From the NCBI RefSeq assembly GCF_021018805.1, contig NC_086248.1, positions 95,317,239 through 95,381,238 on the forward strand: DNA of 64,000 bases, written 5' to 3'. Below the pieces are notes generated by a model that did no database searches, had not been told where the DNA came from, and was given only the letters and a program-made list of their open reading frames with translations. Positions 1 to 29,290 of this stretch are shown piece by piece (the stretch's first letter is position 1; every line of letters begins with the position of its first letter). This DNA is from Prinia subflava. Taxonomy: Eukaryota; Chordata; Aves; Passeriformes; Cisticolidae. The position numbers were made by a program, and so were the translations under genes.

Positions 1-17766
<17,766 letters not shown>

Positions 17767-20700
17767 TCCCGCCGCCAGCGCCGGAACCGAGGAGGCAGCG
17801 GGGCGGGGCGCGCAGCGCTGCCAGCTCGGCAGGGGCCGGCGCGGCCCGGGCGGCCCGGCAGGACCCGCCCCGGGGCGGGGGAAGCGCCCGTCACTTCCGC
17901 GGGAGAAGCCGGAGAGGCGGCGGAGCGGGACGGGAGGGTGCCCGGCGGGTCCCTTCGCCGGCGGTCGGTCCCGCTGGGCGCTGCCGCGGCCCGGAGCCCG
18001 CCCGGGGCTGGGATGAGGGCCGGGTGCTGCGTGAGGGCTGCCCTGGCCCTCGGCAAACCAAATGCCGGTGCCTCCCTTCTCACGGCTGCTCCGGCTGAGC
18101 CTGCCCCAGGGCTTTGCAGGGGGCTGCCTGCCAAAGCCCTGAGGTGGGTCTGGCAGCGGCCGTGGAGATGCCTTCAGCCCCTTTTCTGTGTGTGATGATC
18201 CGAGCAAATCGAGCAGCGCAACACGCACCGACACGTTCGAGTACGGCGGTCTCACTCCGCTGGTTTTGTAGGATGTCACTTGTTAAACTCCTGACAAACG
18301 TGCGAATTTTGCAGCGGGTGAAATGAGTCCTAGAATATCCCGAGTGGGAAGGGACCCAGAAGGATCATTGAGTCCAGCTCCTGGCCCTGCACAACGTGGT
18401 CCAAACGCTTCTGAACTCTGGCAGGCTTGGCACTGTGACCACTTCACTGGAGAGCCTGTCCCAGTGCCCAGCCACCTCCTGGAGCCTTGGAATGAATTAC
18501 AAAATGCTGTGTCACCGGGTTTTCCACAGGAGACTGGCTCAAATTCACTTTGTTGCAAGGACAATGCAGAGTCACTGCGATTATTTTTTTCCCCACATCT
18601 GTTTTATAGCTGTTACTGTAGCACCTAATGTGCTAACAGAGACATTATCAAATGCTTGACTGGTGAACCAGTGCTTTTTGTGCAGTGGAGGTAGTGGTAT
18701 ACCAGAGCATGACTGCACATTACGTGCTGGTTTTTATGCTTGATTCCTGCTGCTGGATTTAATCTCAACTTTCTTTACTCTTCTCCTGTGTTAGCAGTTC
18801 TACAGTTTCTGTAAGCATGGAAAGTATTTCCACGTGTTTCCATACATAAGTATCTTTACACACCATGCAGAAGCTGATAGATACATGCTGTGTGTTCTAT
18901 TCCCATGCAGGTAACTAAATGAGCAGACAGAAATTACAGCAGAATTAGAAAGAGGCTTATGCTGAAGAGATTTTCAAACCTATTGCAAGTTTCAGATGAA
19001 AATAAGGTTATAGAGGCAATAGATGAAGATTACTAATTTCTGTCCTTTGTATTTTAATGATTGCATGGAAAGAATGATTAAGGCAGGCCTTTGTGTTGCC
19101 TGAGTTGTTCTATGTTTTATCTTAACATGTTTTGCAAAGGCACATGCAGATTTTGATGGGAATGCCACAGCATGCATATCAAGGAATCCTGTACAAGATG
19201 AAGGTGAAAATTATGTATAACAAGCAGTGAAATCACTGTATTTGCTATGTGGTTCAAACTTCAGTCACAATCAGTATGTGAGGAATTAGGAATGACTAAA
19301 CTTACAATGGGCCAAAATATGAAGAAGGTTCTAATTAAAGCAGGCTGAATCTGCAGTGCATGCTCTTACCAGTTATGCAATTGAGGGGAGAAGAAAGGTA
19401 GGCTTTAGATCAAAGGATTAGAAGCACACATTGTTCCTATATATGCAGCTCTAATCCAGTGTCATGATAGAATGAGGTAAATGCTAATCTTGCTAATTTA
19501 TCTGTAAATGTTAGGCTAAGATGACCTCACAGAGGAAGAGGTTCATTAGATTCTATTCCACATATGCCTGTAGAGAGACAGGAACACTTTATCAAGAGTT
19601 GCCTTGTTCATATCTTGGTGGCAAGATATTCCTGCTTGTTGGAAATAGAGTCAGCTTTAAGCCAGTGAAGTGATTTAGGTGTTACCCTACTATGAGAAAA
19701 GGATCTAATCTAAGGACTCTAAGTTAGGTAGAGTTGTTAAATATCTTGTGTGATGACGGGAGAAAGTAGTAACTTGAACACACTGTCAAAAACTGAATTT
19801 CAAAACTTTCTTCTGTATGGAAAACAACTTTCTGTAGCTTGAGGCACAAATTCAAAGATAGTTTGTGTGGATGAAGAGCGTAGTTATTTAGAAGACCTAA
19901 TGCTGAGGGCAGAGAGGAAGGGAGAAAGGATGCAGTGCATCTTCCAGGCTACTCTGGCACTCATGGTGTCAGCAGAGGGTAAGGAAAAAATCATGTGGGA
20001 GAGCTTAGGGATTCAGTCTTTATGTAAGCAAGCAGCTGTGTTCAGACACCCTCCCTGACACCACCTGCCTGAGAGCCTGACATATCCCACTCTTTTCTCC
20101 CCATGGAGAACAGAGAGAAAAGCAAATCTCTGTGTTGTCTGTTGAAACTGGCATCTTTCCATGGCATGCCTCAGCATGTGTCACATTGTTAGGGAAAAGG
20201 AGGCCCTAGGACTCCTTCATTTGAGAGTAACGGACTTGAGTCACAACATCTGGAGAAAAGAAGGGACACAGATGCCTAACTGGTTCAAGAGTGTAATTCC
20301 AAAATCCTAAATCAACTTGAAGAGACTTCAAAAGAGTTTGTTTAAGTTTTCAATTTTAGCTAGCCATATTTCATTTACTACTGGTTCTCTTTTGTGTTCA
20401 AGTGGACTGGGCAGTTGAATCCTGCTTTCCTAACAGCCACACGTATGGGAAAGCTGACTGAAACAGGATCTCCAATATCAAAGTTAATTTTAGGTGATCT
20501 TGGTCCTGTCCTCTCCCCTCCTCTAACACGCCTGTGTTCCACAAGAGGGGAAAGAGGTACGGTAACTTCCTCAGCTCTGGGGCTGTTGGAAAGGCACGTG
20601 GTTTATCTCAGAATTTGGCCATGGAAAATTTCAAGGTCTGACATTTCTGTTATTCCCAAGTATGCCAAAGTGACCTTGACTTTGGATGCCCAAAGTGCTC

Positions 20701-21463
20701 TAAGACTGCAGTGGCATAAACCCTGACAAAGGCATTTCAAATCATCATAGAGGTGCTAGGAGCTCCTGCCCCTGTCATGCTTCCTTGGGTTCCCAGCTGA
20801 GCTGTTCTGAACCCTGCTGTAAGTACACTTCACTGATCCTCAATGAAGCCAGTGATCCATGAACCCTTATTTGAGATTTCCAGACCCAGCTGCATTGTGT
20901 CCTGCCTCCTGCAAAACTCAGACATCCCAACAAATAGCAGTCTTGGCCATCCCAAAACTCAGTGCAGACCAAAAAAAATTCACATGCCCTTCTAAGAATC
21001 AAAACTGTCAACTTTATAACAAATGGGCTCATCCATCCAAGTAAATCCTTAGTCCATTTGTTTTACAAATTGACACAATAACCCTTACTGACAACAAAAA
21101 CCATTGAGCAAGATGAGGTACATGACTTAACAGGTCATGAGGTACATTATTTTGTGCCCAGAATATGAAGATGATTTTTGGTCTGTAGTGTTATGATTAG
21201 CATTATATTACACACAGTCATGAGGAAGGAAAACTCCAAAAGAAACGAGACTGCTTTGATGTTATCTGATCAACACAGCCAAATAACCTGATCCCACAGA
21301 TACTTAGAGATATCGTATAATTTTGAAATTATCGAACACCTTACTGAAAGAATTCAGTTCAGATTCTGTGAAACAGAATTTCAAGCTCAGTCATCTTCTT
21401 CTTTTCTTTTTTCCCAAGCTCATTTTCTCAGCCTTCCAGGCCAAGTGAAGACTCTTCCCTGCT
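17767..21463. other. Intergenic region between EPRS1 and BPNT1
   Basis: Holds the EPRS1 5' UTR/CpG island, a CR1 fragment, and the BPNT1 3' UTR at its right end. No AATAAA was found on the minus strand below 21464; a TATAAA variant sits at about 21012-21017. No convincing coding frame elsewhere. Confidence 0.65.
18325..18500 (-). repeat. CR1 LINE 3'-end fragment
   Basis: Begins CCTAGAATATCCCGAGTGGG, followed by segments ATCATTGAGTCCAGCTCCTG, GTCCAAACGCTTCTGAACTC and CTGTGACCACTTC, the reverse complement of a CR1 3' end. It is therefore a minus-oriented, 5'-truncated and diverged copy just upstream of the EPRS1 CpG island. Confidence 0.9.
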
Positions 21464-21612
21464 TTAAGGCACAAGAGATTCTTTCACAGTGTTTGGAATA
21501 CGACTGGCATAGTAGTCATAATTTCTCAAAGTGGCAAGGACCCCAGCTGAATTCATGTGTTTCACCTCCTTGTTATACTGAAATGAATTTCCACGGATAT
21601 CAGTTATTTTGC
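21464..21612 (-). CDS. BPNT1: BPNT1 last coding exon
   Basis: Residues 259-307 and stop: [27 protein letters not shown], ending LVP as in human. Its acceptor is preceded by a pure T22 run on the minus strand. Confidence 0.95.
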
Positions 21613-24600
21613 CTGCAAAAAAAAAAAAAAAAAAAAAAGAAAGAAAAAAAAATTCCAGCAAAAAGGAGTTGCAGTCTATTAGTTCAAGTGAAATAACTAA
21701 AAGCTGTCTTCAGATGTGAAGTATCTTTGCTTCCAGTTTAAGTACAACAGGTTTTATACTGACTGAAATCATATAGTGGATTAATTTTTTTTTCAACAAT
21801 ACTTAAATTTTTTGTGTCTCAGAAAAAAGGAAAATATGTCTCTCTCATGGATTACTTAAAATGCTTCCTTAGTAGCTTTTACATTGGCCATGGCAAGCAG
21901 CAAAGAAAAACCTTCAAGTAAAAAACAGGGTAAGTCTATACCACAAACTCTAACATAATGTAGAAACACCCCACCTGGTTTTAAATGAGATTTTAGAAAT
22001 CACTCAGCAAGAGCAACACATATCTTTATTCAAGCTAATTTAACCAGGAGATTCCTACCTACCAAAGAGGCTAAACACAGCATTGTGCTGCCCCAGATTA
22101 GTTGGGTTGCTTTGTGCTTGAGCTAACCCTGTTTAAAATTATTCCAGTTATGAACACTACAGGCTGCAGAGGAATTCAATAGTGTCATTATGAAGTCTGT
22201 TATCCTTGCTTGACAGAATTTAGGAATCAAACTCCATAATTTTAGCATATGGTGGTAAAAGGCCTATTAATGTGAAAAGAAGAATTTAAAAAAAATACTA
22301 CTTCAAATCCTCAGCAGTGAGTTTTTTCATAAGTTTTCAACCCCTTAGCCCCTAGATAAGTGAAGTGTCTCATGTTGGCTGGAGACCACTAATTCTATTG
22401 AATTGTATGAATTACTCAATTTTGGAGTTTGTACATCCAGAGAACTGCATGATTTGACCTATTTTTGTTAGTTTAAAGAATTCAATGTCCACATATTACA
22501 TAACATGTTACTAATAATAAACTACTATAGTGAGTTAGTAGGACAGCAGATTTTACTGTGAGATAGTAGCCAACAGAAAAAAAAAGGGCATTTGTTTTGA
22601 AAATACTAAAATGAATATACTCCAAATTTGGGAATTTGGGTTTTTTTTTATTATGGGACAGTTATTGACAGGTGTATCATCATTTTGCTTTCAACAGAAA
22701 GCATAACTAACTTCAAAATAATGCAGTTTCACTTACCCTGGAACTTTGAATGCTATGAACTTACCTCCCACAGCATGTAAAATAGCTTCAGGTGCACATG
22801 TATCCCACTTCTTGCACCCAGGACTGGCAAATACATAAGCAGATGCTTTGCCTTCTATGAGTTGAATGATCTGTTAAAAATAGAGTTGCAATCATTGCAA
22901 AGGATCTATGCACTTAGAAATGGGTAGAAATAACACAAGGAAGGGGGGATTAAATCTGTCTATGTAAGTACTGGTAGTCAGGAAGGAAACACCAGCCATT
23001 TCCTCATTGATATTACAAGAAATGTGATAGTATAATAATATATTATGAGAAATGTTTTAAGAGTTAGAAGCAATACTTCATCACCATTCCCAATTCAATA
23101 TTTTTGATTGTTATAAATACAGTCTATAGGATGAAAAACTGCTTTCAGTTTCAGAAAAAAGAATTGACTTCTTGTGCAAGTGTTAAAAAAATAAAATGGA
23201 AACTATATACATATTGTGTTAGTGCCATTTTGGGCCTTGCACATGTTGGAGAAAAGAGATGAGAGGGTGTGTTTTTGACAGCTATGACAAAACTAAGTTT
23301 TAAAATCTGTACCAAATGGGTGTTCCCTGTACACAGAAAAATTTCACAAAGGAAACATCACTGTGTGCTTATATTTTTATCCTTTCAAATGTGCTGCTGA
23401 ATAGTTGGAACAACAGCTGTATTAACACAAACAGGAGGACATGTCTAATAATTCAGATTAAACTGAATTCCCATTTAGTCATTCTGGTCTTACAACTTTT
23501 TATTTTCACCCCTAAAAACAGAATACTGGGGAAGACAGACCTCAGCTATGACCAGCATTGCCACTGGTACAAATACACTTGTGCCAAATTCTCTCAGCCT
23601 CACAGCAGATTGAATGCTAGGAAGAGAAGTTGCGCTGGGGAAGGTGGAGGAAGTGTATTCATCTAAGTAAGTAAATGATTTTTTTTAAAGTGGGTTTTGT
23701 TTTTTTTTTCCCCAAGGTGGCACGTTACAGTAAAACCAGAAGATTTGTGGTTTTCATACCTTGTTTCCTGCTCCTCCCACTCTGATGACGTGGTCTGGGT
23801 TCAAGGCGGCGATGCACTCGTTCACCAGGGCGCTGCTGTGGGAGCGGGTGGTGACCACGATGTGTTTGCCAGCGGGTGCTTCTGTCAGCTGGAAGCCAAA
23901 GGCGCCCATGCCCAGCACTCCCCAGATGGTCCTGCCCAGCACAGCGTTAGCTCCTGCCTACAGAAAGGCACAGAGCCATGCTTGGTCACACCGAGCAGCA
24001 GTGAAAGCACAAAGGGAAAGGGGTACCTAGACGCATCCTGGCATTTCAGGGAGCAGAATATTAATACTGGGCTGTACATTTAAACAGTGGCACGTAAAAA
24101 GAACTACTGGAGAGCCCAGAGTGAGAAATTTGCTCTCTTTCCCTCTAAGGCAATGCCAGGTGGTGCATTACATCCTGCCCCCAGTGACTGGCAAATTAAT
24201 ATTTGTATATTTCTGTTCTTGGGGCACAATCTGTAACTGAAAGTATCTTGTAATTTGAAATACTTTGTGATACATGTCACACAGAACATGATAGCATTAC
24301 ATCAGCTCAGGGGATTTTTCTTTAAACTCCAATAAGTGTAATTAGTCAGGCTGTATCATGAGCTCCCCCCAGTAATACTGAAATAATCCCCAAATGTGTA
24401 AATGCCTGTAGGTTGGCCATCCTGACTTTTACCTGAAGCCTGGCACAATACACTCTAACCCAGCTGTCAGTGACAGTTTATGCTTGGTTTATTTAGGGCT
24501 GCAGATTTATGGCAGTTACCATGCATTGCAAATGCACCCATTGCATGGATTTACTAAAGAATTTCTGCCAAAGACTGCAACACCACTGATCTGTACTTGT

Positions 24601-27600
24601 TTTACAGTAGGCATTTTATAAGCACTGTAGCAATTTGCACAGGGTATATGTAATATATGTTATATATGTAATATATGTAATATATGTAATATATGTAATA
24701 TATGTAATATATGTAATATATGTAATATATGTAATATATGTAATATATGTAATATATGTAATATATGTAATATATGTAATATATGTAATATATGTAATAT
24801 ATGTAATATATCCTGTATTAATGCATTACACGAGCTTCAGGATTCAGTATGGTTGTTAAGAAGTTCCTGACATTCAGTTCCTGGAAACCAACATTTAAAA
24901 TTATAGATATTTAATGTAAAACCCCCAATACCTTACATTACAACATTAACTCCACTACACACCATTTTTCAGTTGAAAGTGTACTAACTGAAATAGCTTA
25001 AGAGTAACATTTTGAAATCACACAATGCTTCTAAATAAATCAATGATTTAATACCTCGTAGTTGTAATATGGCTGGTTAATAACTCCTGCTATTGCTTTG
25101 CCTCCGTAGGCAATTCCAATAAGAACTGTTACGTGGTCAAGGAGACCTGGACAGAAAAAGCAGGAATGTAGTTATGCTTCAAAAAGAGAAAAATCTTAAT
25201 AAAAACATAAACCTTCAGTAAAAGTCCACAAATCAATACGCAGGGTGCTATCTTAAAAATGCAAATACTAATCAGGATTTTCAGATGTTGATATAATCTT
25301 TTAGTCATTTAGCCTTGAGGTCTGCTATAAAATGTCCCAGATAGAGTTCCTTTAATAGAGCTACGGAAGTTTAAAGATACAACTACAGAGCAGTGTATAG
25401 TGACATTCTTCTGTAATTCTGGTGGCACTTCTTTAATGCTACACAAAACTATTGGTTTGCTGGCAGTTGTGCATCTCTTTTTCCAAAAAGGGGAAAAATC
25501 TGCCTAAAAGATTTTACGTTAATCAACTAAAAGATGCATTAGGAGGCAAAAGTGAGGTTTCAGCATATTGTTTCTTGGTCTCCTTTTTTTATTTTTATTT
25601 TTTTTTCTTTTATTTCAGGGTTTATTTCTATGGACAGAAATTAGGCTTTGCTGGAAACAGTTTCTTCCCATGACTGAAGAATTGTGATTTGTGGGAGAAT
25701 GTTTTGTTTCATTTTGAAAGGGCTACAAGTACAGCTGTGGTGTTTGGGTTGATTGAGAGGAGGATGATTCAGTCCTTTAATTCAAAGATATGCAAAATTG
25801 TAAATTTAACTAAAAACTTAAGACAACCTGCCAGCAGTCAAAGGCAGCTCTTTGCATGCTGAAATTATAAAAACCAGTCAGCACTCAGTAGCCCATCAGG
25901 AATATTCGGTACTGGTTCGAACTGAATGGAATGAATAAATACATTCCAAGCACTCAAAAAGTAGAGAAACATCAGCCTTATGAAACAATACTGTAAGTAA
26001 CTTCTATGATAAAACTATCTACATGTATATTCTTCTTTATTACATTGCTATTTTTTTAATCAACAGAATTAAAAGAAAATCCAACCTTCAGTGTACTCCT
26101 TAGTTCCATCCAAGGGATCGACCCATATTACAAGCTTTAAGAATAAAAAAATAAGGAAAATTAACATATACAAATTATGTAAATCACCACGCAAAGTATA
26201 TCTTTTAGTTTAGTACATTTATTTCTTTATGGAAGTAAGGAAATAAAGAGATCCCAAATTTTAAGATTATTATATGACTGAAGCCTATAATAGTATTTTG
26301 CACCAAAAAAAAAAAAGGTTAAAAATTGACTAGAATGTCTCAGCAAATCTCTTAACGGAAGCATGAAGGATTAAACTGAAATGGAAAATGAGATTACTTT
26401 CTTATGTCCAAACTAAATTCCTGTCAAATTGATTTGAATTGTAAATTCTAAGAAGCCAATTTCCATTTCCCATAACTGCACACAGAAGCATGCAGCATTT
26501 GAAGCTCTGGAGGCGTGATTCTCATGACTACATTTCAGTTTTCAAACAAAGAAAGAAAAATTGGCAACATTGAAAAAAACCTTTCCTCATTGCTAAAGTC
26601 AGACTCTTAGCTAAAGTCAGAAAGTAGTATAGAGAATGTAAAATATGAAGACATAGACATAGCATTACCACATTACCTCTTCCTCTTTAATTCCCGTGTA
26701 CTGAGCAGGACAAGGTTTCTTCAGTATTTCTTCACAGTGACCATCTTCAATTAAATCCTCAGTTACATCATCAGTGGGCAGTTCCTAACAAAAGAATTCT
26801 CAGAATTATTAGAAAAATATTTTGGACTCACTTCATTTTACCTCAGAGCTGTGTATTTGACATCTTGATAACGCTAATGAAATGGAAAGGTGAAATGGGA
26901 TAGAAATGCCTTTGTTTGTTGCTTTTTGGTTTGTTGGGTTTTTTTAATTAAAACCAATGTTTTCCTAAACCTAGCCAAAGCAAATTCTAGTGCAAGCTAC
27001 AGCAAGAGAAACTGTTAGTACGAAATAAAGCTGGTACTTACTTCTTCTCCTATGATTGTCACCTTGGGAAACTTCCGTGCCAGGGAAGCACAAATGCTCA
27101 TTTGCACCAGCCGGTCAGCTTTGGTCTGCAAGTCATTGGGTCCAGCCTGTCCAAGAGTGGATAGGAATTTGGGTACTAAAAAAATACACACATACAGCAC
27201 TCTGAATAGCTATTTGTAATGAAAAAGAAGTCTAATTTGATAAATCTTCAACCCAGTAAGTGACCTTGCGAGAGGCAGGACACAAACTACAAGAAGCAGA
27301 GTTTTCCTGCGCACCCCAGAGCTAAGATGGACTGGTCTGACATTAGAACAGTGGATTTGGTGCCCCAGGATCACATAAAAAATGACTGCATGCCTTTCCA
27401 ATGTTGTGTAGCCAAACATTTAAATGTTAATAACCTGCTACATGTGAAAGTGGGTAGCTTATTAACACTTTTTTAACCCTTTAGGTCCAGAGAGAGAATC
27501 CCAGTAAGAAATAATTCTTTTAGCATTGGAATTTAGAAAGACAATTCATCTAAGATTTGCATCATAGTTGAATCAAACAAAAATTTTATCTGCTTGTATC

Positions 27601-29282
27601 TTATTTGCTGACAACATGAAAAGTGTTTTATCCAGCTACAGAAATTAGCCATAGGAATGGGATATTCCATTTAGAATCATGTTATGGGTTAATTTTTGCA
27701 TGCTCAAAACTAGTCCGTCCCTTAGCCGAGTGCTAATTTTATGAAACTTGGTATTTTTCTTTGAAATGTCCCTCTCATCCCCTAATTAATTTGGTTGAAA
27801 TTGATCCTGAGTTAAGACTCACTAAAATCAAGTTTATTGCAGAGAATGTCCTTTGTTCCAGGACATGAACCCAATAAAACAGTATAAGTAGTTCTTCAGT
27901 GTAAGAATGGATGGATAAAAGTGTCTACCTACCAAGTGTGGGGGGAAAAAGTACAAGTACTACAAAAGAAGCATTATAAATGAAGAGCTTAAAATTGACT
28001 GAGGGAAATGAAAACTCTGGATATCAGCAGAGGAAATGGCTAAAAACTCAGCTGTCCTTGAACTAGATAAATGGATGGAAGGTCATTATGTTGAGGGAAA
28101 AGGTGGAACACTGCCTTCCCAGATGTTTTAAAGCTTTCAGTAAGGCCAGTTGCAGTTGGTCTTGGTGTTTGCTGGCTGCAGAAATAGGATAAATGATGAG
28201 AAGCAGCACTTTCGTTCCTTTCTGTTCTACATCTCTTCAGATTGCAAAACAGAGGGACAGGCAGAGCTTTTCTCACATTCTTCCTCTTTCTTCAGCAACC
28301 ACCTTTGGCAAGAAGCTTGCAGGAATTTCAAGATCTCTAGTCCCTCAAACAGGAACCTCTTCTGTTGGTCATTGCTTTTGATCTAATGTTGTGTGTTTGT
28401 AGTATTCATTCCTCAAAAAATTTAAAAGTATGTATAACCAGTCTTACTTAGAACCAATATCACCTGTTACTTTTGATCATTTTTGAACAATATAAATTCC
28501 TGCAGTACCCTCAATGTAAAGACCAAAAATAATATATATATTTAATGAAGCCCATAATATTGTTACATATCTATAAAGCTAGAATTAACTTTGAAAATTA
28601 ATTTCATCTATTCCAGTACTGTAGTCAAAACAAAGAACCTGGCTCATCAGTGCAACTTAATAAATTACAGCACATTAAGAATTTTAATACCTTATTCTTT
28701 TTAGAATTAAATTTGAAGCTCTGAATTTATTTTGAAAGATGTGTTTTTCAGTAAAATCTGAAGTTCTTTTTTTTAGGAAATCAAACACTGATTTATTCTA
28801 ATACAAAATTCATTGAGGGCATAGTATTTTAAACTGTACTAAGGATGTTAGAACATAGGTATAGATATTAACAGGAAATATACCTTATGAATTTTGAGGT
28901 GCTATGCAAACCTTGTGTTTTGTGAGGGAAATCAGGACAAAATTATGGCGTTTCTTTCAAATGTACAAATATTGTTTACAAGTACTTGTCAAAAGACACT
29001 TCTCTAGGGCTTTAAAAAGGAATATTTGTTGTAGGGGGTAGTGAGGGAGGTGAGGACTGTATTTCCTTGCACAGTTGCTGATTTATTTAAAAAAAACCAC
29101 TTTGACTTGTGTCTAACTCAAGATTAACAAGTGAAATTAAATTGGAACAAAGTAAAAGGCAATACCTTCTCCACTATGCCCAGATCTCCTGCAGACATCA
29201 CATTTCTAACAATTGTTGCAGCTTTCTCTGCAACAGAATATGCTGAGGCCACCACACGCATGAGGAGAGCTGGAGAAGCCAT
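21464..29282 (-). CDS. BPNT1: BPNT1, 3'(2'),5'-bisphosphate nucleotidase 1 (complete)
   Basis: Lithium-sensitive, Mg2+-dependent phosphatase that hydrolyses PAP, the by-product of sulfotransferases, to AMP; it also has inositol 1-phosphatase-type activity on some substrates. Eight coding exons on the minus strand: 29166-29282, 27042-27146, 26677-26784, 26086-26134, 25055-25146, 23760-23957, 22765-22870 and 21464-21612, giving 307 residues (human 308). Metal-binding motifs are all present: GEE ending at residue 74, DPLDGT at 116-121, and WD..APE at 245-251. The start gives [16 protein letters not shown], close to human. The ATG exon begins 8 bases upstream of the codon at a clear acceptor, so the 5' UTR is split. 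Neighbour IARS2 is head-to-head. Confidence 0.97.
21617..21652. repeat. Poly(A)/poly(T) tract at BPNT1 last-exon acceptor
   Basis: Twenty-two uninterrupted A on plus (T on minus) at 21617-21638, then A-rich to 21652. On the BPNT1 strand it forms the polypyrimidine tract ending GCAG at the exon boundary. Confidence 0.95.
22765..22870 (-). CDS. BPNT1: BPNT1 coding exon with WD..APE motif
   Basis: Residues 224-258 plus one base; [17 protein letters not shown] carries the third metal-site motif. Confidence 0.95.
23760..23957 (-). CDS. BPNT1: BPNT1 coding exon, residues 158-223
   Basis: Largest BPNT1 coding exon (198 bases): [26 protein letters not shown] and VGGAGNK segments. Confidence 0.95.
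24645..24811. repeat. 9-bp minisatellite (TAATATATG)n in BPNT1 intron
   Basis: Fifteen consecutive identical 9-bp units from 24669 to 24803, with one variant unit (TTATATATG) and flanking partial units. It lies between BPNT1 exons at 25055 and 23957. As the period is divisible by three, one frame stays open and spells a repeated Ile-Tyr-Val; this is not a gene. Confidence 0.97.
25055..25146 (-). CDS. BPNT1: BPNT1 coding exon, residues 127-157
   Basis: [20 protein letters not shown], then PYYNYE, matching human. Confidence 0.95.
26086..26134 (-). CDS. BPNT1: BPNT1 coding exon with DPLDGT motif
   Basis: Only 49 bases, residues 111-126 plus one base, encoding [13 protein letters not shown], the signature of the FIG/IMPase/BPNT superfamily. 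The donor GTTGGA is a weak match to consensus. Confidence 0.94.
26677..26784 (-). CDS. BPNT1: BPNT1 coding exon, residues 75-110
   Basis: [15 protein letters not shown]...KKPCPAQY, 108 bases in phase 0; the variable loop between metal-site segments. Confidence 0.93.
27042..27146 (-). CDS. BPNT1: BPNT1 coding exon, residues 40-74
   Basis: [20 protein letters not shown], then IIGEE with the metal-binding glutamates. Donor GTAAGT. Confidence 0.95.
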
Positions 29283-29290
29283 GCTGAATG
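29166..29290 (-). CDS. BPNT1: BPNT1 first coding exon
   Basis: Acceptor TTTTCAG, then 8 bases of 5' UTR, then ATG at 29282; encodes residues 1-39 (to DLGIVEK). The donor is GTATTG. Confidence 0.94.

Noticed and set aside
23697..24083. 128-codon plus-strand ORF
   Set aside because: Antisense shadow of the 198-base BPNT1 exon at 23760-23957.
24635..24859. 74-codon ORF with repeated Ile-Tyr-Val
   Set aside because: A translation of the 9-bp minisatellite in a BPNT1 intron, on the opposite strand to the gene.
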